From positions 124,001 to 188,000 of the forward strand of contig JARWZZ010000011.1 in NCBI GenBank assembly GCA_029866125.1: a DNA stretch of 64,000 nt. The letters are read 5' to 3'. The translations under genes were made by a program, and so were the position numbers. Below, piece by piece: positions 57,000-64,000 of the stretch (its first letter is position 1; each line of letters opens with the position of its first letter). This DNA comes from Limnobacter sp. Lineage in GTDB: Bacteria; Pseudomonadota; Gammaproteobacteria; Burkholderiales; Burkholderiaceae_B. Under the pieces are notes generated by a model, which was not told the origin of the DNA, ran no database searches, and worked only from the letters and a program-made list of their open reading frames with translations.

Positions 57000-58340
57000 T
57001 TACCTACCCGACCTTCTCAATGAACTTGGAGAGAAATCACCCAGCGTGAATTTCTGACCAAACTCAATTGGTTTTTCTTCATTGGTCAAGGCATTGACCA
57101 AGTAACGACGGGACTGCAAGTCGTACAGCACTTCGCCTGAACCGCCAAACGTGGGCACTTCATAAGCTGGGGTGCCGAAAATTTCACGCACACGCCACAA
57201 TCCGCCACGGCCATCGTATTGGTCGCCGTGCAAAATTGCCCATGTGTCTTCATCAATGAAGAACACGCGCTTGGAATAAATGTGTGATTTTCCGGGTTTC
57301 AGTGTGGCTTCAACCACCCACACCCGGTGCAGCTCATATCGTGCAACGTCTGGGTTGATGTGGTCTTTTTTCACGATGTCGGTGTACTTCAGTTTGCGGC
57401 TCACCATTTTGAAGTTGTTGTACGCAACGTACATCTCCTTCTTGCCCAGCAACTTCCAGTTGTAACGGTCAGGTGCGCCGTTAAAACCGTTCAAGTCGTC
57501 GTTGGTACGCAGGCCGTCTGCACCAATACCGGGGGAGTCATAAGCCAATTCAGGGGCGCGCAGCACGCGGCGTTGGCCGGGGTTGTACAGCCAAGCTGAG
57601 CGGGTTTCCTTCACTTGGTCAATCGGTTCGTGCACCAAAGCCACTTCACCGGCCGCGTTGGCTGGTGCAGTAATTTCGTTTTGAAAGTACAGCAAACGGT
57701 TGGGTTCTGCATCGCTCATTGTGGATGCGAAGGAAATGCGTTCAATCCGTTTACCCACGGTGTAAGTGCCGTTGGTTTGTACTGGGAAGTCCGCAGAGTA
57801 GCGGATAATCGAGCCACCCAAGTCACGGAAAATATGGTTCCAGATGACTTCAATGCCGGTGGTTGGAATCGGGAACGGCACCGTTGACTTCTTGATATTC
57901 AATACGCCATTGCCGCCATCTGCAAGCTTGATGAGGGGGGCTTCAGCCTTGATGGCTTCATACACCTGTGGGCGGAAGGCTGCGGAACGGCGCGTGGGGT
58001 ACACGTTCATTTTGTACGTGGGGTAGCGCTTCATCATTTCCATCTGCCCAGGGGCCAGCTTGTCTTTGTGCTGTTCCATGTTGGCGGCGTTGATGGTGAG
58101 GATAATTTTGTCATCCGCATACGGGTCAATGATGTCCACTTTGCGGTCGAAGCCAGCAGGTGGCTTGGTAATGCCACCCGTCCATTCAGGAATAGTGCCC
58201 GCGGCGTTGCCCTTTTTCTCGGCCCCTAGCGGGGTCAGTGTGGTGCCCAGCTGGCTAAAATCTGCCGCTGTTGCAATTGCGCTGCTGCCCATCAGCAAAG
58301 CGATTGCAATTAATTTTGATGTTGTATTTACGTTAAGCAC
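57000..58340 (-). CDS. DUF1329 exported protein
   Basis: A 446-residue periplasmic or outer-membrane-associated protein with a signal peptide ending ATAADF (cleavage near residue 26). DUF1329 marks are TLTPLGAEKKGNAAGTIPEW, PRNP-like YPTRRSAAFRPQV, and the repeated beta-rich segments with YNWKLLGKKEMYVAYNNFKM and HRVWVVEATL. The family, often next to DUF1302 and RND genes, is tied to uptake or export of lipophilic compounds such as steroids and alkanes; the exact role is unknown. GTG at 58340 has AAGGAG nearby. It follows the lipoprotein gene by 80 bases on the same strand. Confidence 0.8.
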   Translation of the reverse strand: MLNVNTTSKLIAIALLMGSSAIATAADFSQLGTTLTPLGAEKKGNAAGTIPEWTGGITKPPAGFDRKVDIIDPYADDKIILTINAANMEQHKDKLAPGQMEMMKRYPTYKMNVYPTRRSAAFRPQVYEAIKAEAPLIKLADGGNGVLNIKKSTVPFPIPTTGIEVIWNHIFRDLGGSIIRYSADFPVQTNGTYTVGKRIERISFASTMSDAEPNRLLYFQNEITAPANAAGEVALVHEPIDQVKETRSAWLYNPGQRRVLRAPELAYDSPGIGADGLRTNDDLNGFNGAPDRYNWKLLGKKEMYVAYNNFKMVSRKLKYTDIVKKDHINPDVARYELHRVWVVEATLKPGKSHIYSKRVFFIDEDTWAILHGDQYDGRGGLWRVREIFGTPAYEVPTFGGSGEVLYDLQSRRYLVNALTNEEKPIEFGQKFTLGDFSPSSLRRSGR

Positions 58341-58420
58341 TTATTTGTCTCCTTCCTTTTTTTTATAAAAATCTCTTACTTCTTGCCTTGGGTAAATGGT
58401 TAAAGCCTCACGCAATTTTA

Positions 58421-59899
58421 TTAATTTGTCAGCCTGGGTGGGTTCTTATTTTGATCTTGTGTACAAATCTTGAAAGTGTCTGAAGGCCTATTTGATTGTA
58501 AGAATACGTCTTTCCTGCAATAGGTGCCCACCGGGGCAAAATCTCCCATTTTTTTAAACAAGTCGTCTTTCTTAGCCACATTTTGAATGGCTTCTGCAAA
58601 ATTGGGGTTGTGCAACATGTGCCGGTACAACAAAAGTTGGTCGGGGTAGGGGCCCCAGGGCAACCAAGTAAAACCGTTTTCCGCTGTCGCGTTTTTGGGG
58701 CGGTCTGCGGGGTCGCTCATCACCACTGTGAAGTAGCCTTCATCGTCCAAAGGGGTTTGGAAGTCGGCCGCACATTCGGTAAAGCGTTGCGTTGCAAATT
58801 CGTTGCCGCACACGGACCAGTAGCGCAGGTTCTCTTGCCCGAATGCGGTGGTTTTTTCACCCCTGTAGCTGGGCGCTTTTGCCCGCACCATTGCAATATT
58901 GCCATAGCGGCGTGAAAACCCGGTTGTGGTGTATGCGTTGTGTATATTGCTTAAAAAACCGCCCGCACCAATGCTTAAATCAACCGGAGGCTCCAAGCCC
59001 GTGCGGCCCGCTACGATGCGGGTCACCGTTTCGGATAGCCCAAAAAACTTCACTGTGGATGGCGGGTAGGTAGCAGTTGGAAAGTCCAGTTTAAGCGGGT
59101 CTGGGTAATCCAGTCCAAGCAGGGTCTCGTTCAATCCCAAGGGGGGCAAATTGCCGCCCAAATTAGGCAAAGTGGCCTCTGTGCAGTTGGGCAGTTGGGC
59201 AATTTCGCGGCTACCGTCGGCGGTTTCCAGCGTCAGCCTGGGCAAACCTACACCACCATCAAAAAATTCGCCTTTGTTGGACACGTATATCCGGTAAATA
59301 AAAAGAACCATTCCCGCATTGGGTAGCGCTTTGACGGGGCCCAGCTCAACATTGCCGCTGTAAAAGGTGTTGGCTTGCCTTGTGATTTTTGAGTTTTGTG
59401 AAGGGGATTCGCCGTACTGAAGGTAGGCCGTGTAGCTGCCACCGGGTTTTGCGTCTTGCTTGACGAAAGGGTTATTCCCATCTGGCGTGGTCATTTCCTG
59501 ATCTGCAATTGCATCAACTGGCCGCAGCGCCAAATCATAGGAATTGAAAGAGAAGTAACGCGCGTCTGGGAATTTGCCATCAATACGCAAACGTGTGCCG
59601 GGTGTAATTGGGGCCATTGACACCCAATATTTGGCTTGGCTGTCGGGGAAGGCCACATTGACTTTGTCATCATCGGATGACACCGCCCATGCACAACCCA
59701 AGCTGCCAGGTAGGGCCATGGTTTCAGCCCGTTGGGTGTTGTTGGATGTACCATTTGCACCGTTGGTGCCATTTGCACTGAAGGCGCTGGTGCTTGCTTG
59801 TTCTTCACTGCCGCAGCCTGCCAAAATAGCAGGCAAAAGCACAAGCCCAAAAGCTGCCGCGCAAAACCGTGCGCCAAGACCCGATGCAGAGTGTTTCAT
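58421..59899 (-). CDS. Lipoprotein of unknown function (DUF1254/DUF1214-like features)
   Basis: A 492-residue lipoprotein: signal segment FCAAAFGLVLLPAILAGCGS with a lipobox LAGC near residue 29, followed by a Gly/Asn/Thr-rich linker. The mature part has DARYFSFNSYDLALRPVDAI and LRYWSVCGNEFATQRFTECA, then GYFTVVMSDPADRP, which resemble DUF1254/DUF1214 proteins, but I am not certain of the family. The ATG at 59899 is preceded by AAAGG. It is first in a transcript with the DUF1329 gene, and the shared 17-base element lies 87 bases upstream. Confidence 0.6.
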   Translation of the reverse strand: MKHSASGLGARFCAAAFGLVLLPAILAGCGSEEQASTSAFSANGTNGANGTSNNTQRAETMALPGSLGCAWAVSSDDDKVNVAFPDSQAKYWVSMAPITPGTRLRIDGKFPDARYFSFNSYDLALRPVDAIADQEMTTPDGNNPFVKQDAKPGGSYTAYLQYGESPSQNSKITRQANTFYSGNVELGPVKALPNAGMVLFIYRIYVSNKGEFFDGGVGLPRLTLETADGSREIAQLPNCTEATLPNLGGNLPPLGLNETLLGLDYPDPLKLDFPTATYPPSTVKFFGLSETVTRIVAGRTGLEPPVDLSIGAGGFLSNIHNAYTTTGFSRRYGNIAMVRAKAPSYRGEKTTAFGQENLRYWSVCGNEFATQRFTECAADFQTPLDDEGYFTVVMSDPADRPKNATAENGFTWLPWGPYPDQLLLYRHMLHNPNFAEAIQNVAKKDDLFKKMGDFAPVGTYCRKDVFLQSNRPSDTFKICTQDQNKNPPRLTN

Positions 59900-59985
59900 T
59901 GAAAACCTTTGAGGTGATTTGTTTCTTTTACTCCCCTCACACTCCGCTTAGATTCGCATTCTGGATGGGGATTTGATATAAATAT

Positions 59986-60002
59986 TACAATATGTAAAAA
60001 AT
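59986..60002 (-). promoter_or_regulatory. Shared 17-base element, copy 2 (palindromic core)
   Basis: Reads ATTTTTTACATATTGTA on the minus strand, identical to 53524-53540, with the TACA-TAT-TGTA core at 59986-59996. It is oriented the same way toward the lipoprotein gene as copy 1 is toward the sulfatase gene, 87 versus 77 bases upstream of the start codon. Confidence 0.6.
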
Positions 60003-60045
60003 ATCAAGTCCCGCCTTCAATCTTTGGCCTTCACTCACGGTTTGT

Positions 60046-60942
60046 TTATTTTTTGTTCGCAAGCTGGGCAAAGTCCTCAGCCCAACCCCCAGCCCGCTCA
60101 GCCGCATGTTTTCTTTGCTTGGCGTTGGCGATGTTGCTGACGTCCACCACCAGTTGCACAGTGCGGTCTTGGTCGGCCATGGCTTTCAAACCCTTGTTGA
60201 CTTCGCGTTTGGTTTGCCAGTTTTGCACCCACTTGATTAGCTCTGCGCTTAGCTCAGTTTGTGTAATTTGACGATTTGCTGCCTGTGTGGCCAATTTCAA
60301 AAAGGTTTTTTGTTGCTCTATGCGAACTGCATATTTGTGGTCTGCGTCGTCAGGTTTAGAGGCTGCCCATTCTTGAATCAACAACTTTTGCTCGTCATTC
60401 AGCTTTCCGTACCAGCGTTCCAGCCTTTTTTCCATGCCTTCGGCAGCAACCTGCAGGCGTTTGCTTTTGTTTGAAGGCATCCATTTGTCGCGATAACTTT
60501 CATTTGATTCTTCAATGTTTTGCTGTAACCCTTTCATTTGGCTAGGGTTAAGAGTCAACAACAATTCAGCCAAGGCTGGGGCAATTTGCTCCGCGCTTCG
60601 GGTAAGGGTGCCTTGGAAGGACTTGTTCAGTTCTGCCACTTGTAGGGGCGTAATTTTTTGAGGTGAAGCGGCGGTGCTGGACATCACGGCCTGCACCTCT
60701 CTCAATTGCTTGGCGATCAAGGGCAGTTCATTCGCCCTGTGCCATTCAATTAAACCTTTAAGCTTGTCCTTGAGCAATGCAGATTGCTCGGGCTCCAAGT
60801 CAATTTGGCTGGAAATGTAGGTGTGCGCAAAAGTTGCACCATTGTTGTAACCCAGCTGTATGGCGCTGCAGCCTTGAAGCAATGTCAATAAACCCATGCT
60901 GATGATTACCTTCCAACTGACTTTAACTTGCACAATAATCAC
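60046..60942 (-). CDS. DUF6279-like lipoprotein
   Basis: A 298-residue lipoprotein: SMGLLTLLQGCSAIQLGYNN, with the lipobox LQGC at about residues 22-25, and GYNNGATFAHTYISSQIDLEPEQ matching the DUF6279 family N-terminus. The rest is helical and Gln/Leu-rich with possible coiled-coil (KGLKAMADQDRTVQLVVDV). Its function is not known. The start is GTG 60942. It is oriented minus and separated from the DUF3015 gene by a 198-base divergent region. It is not obviously tied to the sulfatase cluster. Confidence 0.75.
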   Translation of the reverse strand: MIIVQVKVSWKVIISMGLLTLLQGCSAIQLGYNNGATFAHTYISSQIDLEPEQSALLKDKLKGLIEWHRANELPLIAKQLREVQAVMSSTAASPQKITPLQVAELNKSFQGTLTRSAEQIAPALAELLLTLNPSQMKGLQQNIEESNESYRDKWMPSNKSKRLQVAAEGMEKRLERWYGKLNDEQKLLIQEWAASKPDDADHKYAVRIEQQKTFLKLATQAANRQITQTELSAELIKWVQNWQTKREVNKGLKAMADQDRTVQLVVDVSNIANAKQRKHAAERAGGWAEDFAQLANKK

Positions 60943-60995
60943 CCCATAGGTACTGCTGGTTTAAGTTTAATCCAACCATTGGACCCTCGCCACCC

Positions 60996-61022
60996 GGAAA
61001 GGTTTAGCCAATACGGATTCAA
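60996..61022 (+). promoter_or_regulatory. Upstream element shared with 41826-41852 (copy B)
   Basis: GGAAAGGTTTAGCCAATACG continues as GATTCAA and is a close match to the sequence at 41826-41852. It lies 118 bases upstream of the DUF3015 start. The two copies share AGGTTTAGCC and ACGGATT. Confidence 0.4.
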
Positions 61023-61080
61023 TTCAAATCATGTTGTAAGGGTTTTTCTGTCAGCATACTTCTCGATGAGCTTGTTCAGG

Positions 61081-61116
61081 TATGATCTTCGCAACCCTCA
61101 GCCGAGGGTCATTTTT
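61081..61116 (+). promoter_or_regulatory. Candidate -10 and leader hairpin of the DUF3015 gene
   Basis: TATGAT (61081-61086) is a -10-like hexamer. Then ACCCTC (61094-61099) pairs with GAGGGT (61104-61109) around AGCC and is followed by CATTTTTATT, an attenuator-like hairpin with a T-run that ends 25 bases before the start codon. Confidence 0.45.
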
Positions 61117-61140
61117 ATTGATCAACTGTGAACTACTACT

Positions 61141-61617
61141 ATGAAAAAAATTCTTCTTTCCGCTTTGATGATGATTCCCGCTGCTGCAATGGCCAACAAC
61201 GTGGGCTCATGTGGTTTGGGTTCTAAGGTATTCGAAGGTCAGCGCGGTATCGTGCCTCAGGTTTTGGCCATTACAACCAACGGTACATTCGGTAACCAAA
61301 CTTTCGGTATCACCTCAGGTACCTTGGGTTGTACACAAGACGGCGTCGTTACTTCCAGCTGGAAGACTGCCATGTTCATCGACGGCAACAAAGCCCAATT
61401 GGCACGTGATGCCGCTTCAGGCCAAGGCGAAACACTGGACGCATTGGCAGCCTTGCTGAAAGTGTCTGCTGAAGACAAAGCCGCTTTTGTCGCGATGACC
61501 AAAGCACGCCATGCCGATATTTTTGCATCTGTTGAAGCCACAGACAAAATTGCTGCTGAATTGAAAGCTGCTTTGATGTCAGACGCGACATTGGCCAAGT
61601 ACGCTTCTGCGGTGTAA
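61141..61617 (+). CDS. DUF3015 family exported protein
   Basis: A 158-residue exported protein with signal peptide MKKILLSALMMIPAAAMA (cleavage near residue 18) and a mature chain beginning NNVGSCGLGSKVFEGQRG, the DUF3015 hallmark, with GTFGNQTFGITSGTLGCTQ following. Two cysteines (in GSCGLG and LGCTQ) may form a disulfide. Function unknown. It has a leader hairpin upstream and is followed by a 180-base gap with a weak CTCTTGG/CCAAGAG hairpin before the DUF4105 gene. Confidence 0.85.
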   Translation: MKKILLSALMMIPAAAMANNVGSCGLGSKVFEGQRGIVPQVLAITTNGTFGNQTFGITSGTLGCTQDGVVTSSWKTAMFIDGNKAQLARDAASGQGETLDALAALLKVSAEDKAAFVAMTKARHADIFASVEATDKIAAELKAALMSDATLAKYASAV

Positions 61618-61797
61618 TTGGTTTAGCTTGGCCAATTGTTAAGCAAATAAGCAAAGCAAATAGGCCAAGTGAATTGGGCTCTTGGGGGGTGAAATGGCTC
61701 TCCAAGAGTCTTTAAATTTGGGTGTTCCACTTTTTTATTTCATTGTTTTTAACCTGTCGTTTTGAACCTGTCGTTGTTAATTTATAGTTTGCCTTCT

Positions 61798-63816
61798 ATG
61801 CCATTCAAGTCCGCCCTAGTGCGGGTAACCCAGCACCTTTTTTGCACAATTCTGTTGTGGTTCATGTCCACCGGGTTGGTATTGGCTGCGCCCGAGTTGC
61901 CTGTGCATCCTGTTTCGCTAGTTTTGCCCTTAGAGCAGAAGCAGGTTCTTGCACAAGCCGATGCGTTTCAATTGCATGCCGAACCCTTGTGGCCCACGCT
62001 GCTGCATTACAACAAACACCCCATTACCCGGCAAACCAGAAGCCTCAGCGACGATGCTGCATTTTTTTATTCTCCCCAAGGCCGCACCAACCCTGAAGCA
62101 GAGTTAAAAGCAACTTTGCTGGCATTGATGCAGCCAAGCCGAGCCGATGCGCCAGACGAGCACCCTCAATGCCAATTTCCAGCCCGTTATTTTTGGTTGA
62201 AATCCCGGTTGAATGAGTTTCAAAAGCTTGCGGTGGACCAGCCTTGCCCGCGTTTTGATGCATGGGCAAAATCAATTAACCCCGCCGGTGCCACGCTGAT
62301 TTTCCCCTCCGCTTACGTGAACAGCCCGGCGTCCATGTTTGGTCACACTTTGTTGCGCATTGATGCGGTAGGCCAAACTGAGGCCACCCGTTTGCTGGCC
62401 TACACCATTAACTACGCAGCCAACGCCAACACGAATGACGGCATCAGCTTTGCAATCAAAGGCTTGTTGGGAATTTACCCCGGCTTGATGTCCAGCGCAC
62501 CTTACTATGCCAAAGTGCGTGAATACAGCGACTTGGAAACCCGTGACATTTGGGAATACAAACTTAATTTAACTGCGGATGAAACCCTGCAATTGCTTCG
62601 CCATGCTTGGGAAATCGGCAAAGTGCGTTTTGACTATTGGTTTTTTGATGAAAACTGCTCGTTTTTGATTTTGCGATTGTTGGATGTGGCCCGCCCCGGT
62701 TTAACCCTGTCGCAGCAATTCCCATTTACCGCCATACCCGCAGACACGGTCAAAGCGGTAGTCAAGGCCAGTGAGAATGAAAACACGAAACTGGTCAGCG
62801 AGGTCAGCTTTAGGCCCTCCACCAGTACTGAGCTTAATCACCGGGCTAAGCGCTTGAGCCCCGAAGAAATTGACCTAGCCATTGCAGTGGCCGAAGGGCG
62901 AATAAAGCCTGAGCAAATTAATCCTCAGCAAATAGGGCCTGAGCTGCTCAGTGTCGATCAATCTGCTGAAAAAGCGGCCGAAGTACTTGAGTTTGCAGAC
63001 CGCTTGGTCACCTTTCGCGGCTACAAAGGCAAGCTGGAAGCCCAAAGTGCATTGGCCCGCATGAGCAACATTCAAAGCACCCGCAGCCGCTTTCCCAAGG
63101 TGAATGTGGGCAGCCCAGAGGTGCCAGTGCGGCCCGAGCTTGCACACGACTCTGGCCGAGTGGGTTTGGGGCTTGGCAGTTTAGGCGGTGAAAGTACTTT
63201 GTTCGCGGATTTCAGGCCGTCGTATCATGATTTGTTGGACCCTGAAAAAGGCTATGCCCGTGGTGCACAAATCCGTTTTGGTGACGTGTCCGCATACAAG
63301 CGAAGCAGTGAAGACTGGAAGTTAAACCGACTGTTGCTGGTGGATATTATTTCAGTTTCACCCCAGCAACAATGGAACAAAACTTTGTCGTGGAAAGTCC
63401 GTTTTGGTTGGGAGCGCACATTCGGAAACGAGGTGGCCGCAGCACCCCTCTTGGCGGGTGGGCCGGGTTTGGCTTGGGGCCAGGGCTCCAATTTAATCAC
63501 TTTTGCATTTTTGGAAAACCAGCTGGTTCGAAACCCAAAAAATGGGGATCAGTGGTTGCTTGGAACAGGCCCATTGCTGGGTGCCTTGTGGGATGTGAAT
63601 GCATCCAATCGAGTGCAGGCGGAAGTTTTACATCAGTGGTACAGCGACGAGGGTGTGCAACGAAGCAAAGCACAAATCAGTTGGCGTAAAGCATTAAACA
63701 GGCAAACCAACTTGATAGGCAGCGCTGAGTCATTGCATGTGGATTCAACACAGCCCAATTCATTTACCCAACAATCGGAGCAGAAATTCTCGATTGGGTT
63801 TCAAAGGTATTTTTAA
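61798..63816 (+). CDS. DUF4105 family envelope protein
   Basis: A 672-residue exported protein with a signal or anchor segment LFCTILLWFMSTGLVLAAPE near the start. The DUF4105 core is visible as TLIFPSAYVNSPASMFGHTLLRID and FDYWFFDENCSFLILRLLDV (about residues 275-294), with Cys and His residues suggesting a hydrolase-like active site, unproven. The C-terminal 200 residues alternate like beta strands and end in phenylalanine, suggesting an outer-membrane barrel or surface domain. ATG 61798 gives the signal peptide; an upstream TTG at 61762 adds unrelated residues. The stop overlaps the convergent gene by four bases. Confidence 0.8.
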   Translation: MPFKSALVRVTQHLFCTILLWFMSTGLVLAAPELPVHPVSLVLPLEQKQVLAQADAFQLHAEPLWPTLLHYNKHPITRQTRSLSDDAAFFYSPQGRTNPEAELKATLLALMQPSRADAPDEHPQCQFPARYFWLKSRLNEFQKLAVDQPCPRFDAWAKSINPAGATLIFPSAYVNSPASMFGHTLLRIDAVGQTEATRLLAYTINYAANANTNDGISFAIKGLLGIYPGLMSSAPYYAKVREYSDLETRDIWEYKLNLTADETLQLLRHAWEIGKVRFDYWFFDENCSFLILRLLDVARPGLTLSQQFPFTAIPADTVKAVVKASENENTKLVSEVSFRPSTSTELNHRAKRLSPEEIDLAIAVAEGRIKPEQINPQQIGPELLSVDQSAEKAAEVLEFADRLVTFRGYKGKLEAQSALARMSNIQSTRSRFPKVNVGSPEVPVRPELAHDSGRVGLGLGSLGGESTLFADFRPSYHDLLDPEKGYARGAQIRFGDVSAYKRSSEDWKLNRLLLVDIISVSPQQQWNKTLSWKVRFGWERTFGNEVAAAPLLAGGPGLAWGQGSNLITFAFLENQLVRNPKNGDQWLLGTGPLLGALWDVNASNRVQAEVLHQWYSDEGVQRSKAQISWRKALNRQTNLIGSAESLHVDSTQPNSFTQQSEQKFSIGFQRYF

Positions 63817-64000
63817 ACTTTGACGCTGAATGGCGTAAACCGGGTGTCTTTGTCGAAATAGTCCTCTTGCTCGGCCTGTTTTAAACGCCGCACAATCCAG
63901 TATGTTAGCGGCGTGGCTAAAACTTCCCAGCTGGTTTTAAGGATGTATTGGGTGAGGGTGACTGTAATCAATTGCTCTGTGGTCATGATTCCCCAAAAAG
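63813..64000 (-). CDS. Queuosine precursor transporter YhhQ-like (C-terminal fragment, cut by window edge)
   Basis: The last 62 codons of a minus-strand gene continuing beyond base 64000. It is read as FWGIMTTEQLITVTLTQYIL followed by KTSWEVLATPLTYWIVRRLK, and ends DYFDKDTRFTPFSVKV. The FWG-, TSWEVLATP-Y and FDKDT-F-PF segments match the C-terminus of VUT/YhhQ proteins, membrane transporters that take up preQ0/preQ1 for tRNA queuosine. Too short for the ORF listing but well supported. The start and most transmembrane segments are outside the window. Confidence 0.8.
   Translation of the reverse strand, partial: FWGIMTTEQLITVTLTQYILKTSWEVLATPLTYWIVRRLKQAEQEDYFDKDTRFTPFSVKV

Overview
The window is a 64 kb stretch of a bacterial chromosome from a betaproteobacterium of the order Burkholderiales. 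This rests on gene order: nuoL-nuoM-nuoN followed by a DUF2818 gene, pyrG-kdsA-eno-ftsB, and trpS-methyltransferase-dapA-bamC-metallohydrolase are arrangements known from that group. Base composition looks near 50% GC, low for the order, and together with the gene set this suggests a Limnobacter-like organism. That genus call is inference and was not searched.

Bases 1-31,431 are mostly core metabolism: the end of the complex I operon, ETF-ubiquinone oxidoreductase, a two-subunit 3-oxoacid CoA-transferase, CTP synthase, KDO-8-phosphate synthase, enolase, FtsB, Hsp33, a gamma-carbonic-anhydrase-like protein, a DUF455-to-dapA/bamC cluster, a ribosomal oxygenase, an FKBP isomerase, MutS, SuhB, TrmJ and CysE. 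Bases 31,432-32,260 form the longest gene-free stretch. It holds hairpins, a hexamer tract, a 107-bp imperfect duplication and a 15-bp tandem repeat.

Bases 32,261-41,800 carry a soluble chemoreceptor with four 98-residue repeats, an SDR, an AIG2-like cyclotransferase, glpK-glpD, a FadL-type porin and tRNA-Arg(ACG). Bases 41,900-61,000 look accessory. A six-gene minus-strand operon (GST-like, SDR, PpiC-like isomerase, HupE-like membrane protein, DUF3604 lipoprotein, exported metallohydrolase) has a divergent TetR gene at its head. Next to it lies a second GST-like/TetR pair, divergent from a Tat-exported sulfatase and its own formylglycine-generating enzyme. Facing these is a lipoprotein/DUF1329 pair. 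An identical 17-bp element with a palindromic core lies upstream of both the sulfatase and the lipoprotein/DUF1329 pair, which hints at one regulon.

The right end has a DUF6279-like lipoprotein, DUF3015 and DUF4105 genes and the 3' part of a queuosine-precursor transporter gene. Several intrinsic terminators, one clear tRNA promoter and a start codon buried in a perfect 12-bp stem (base 21,806) are also visible. All family names come from recognising sequence motifs by eye; nothing was searched against a database.
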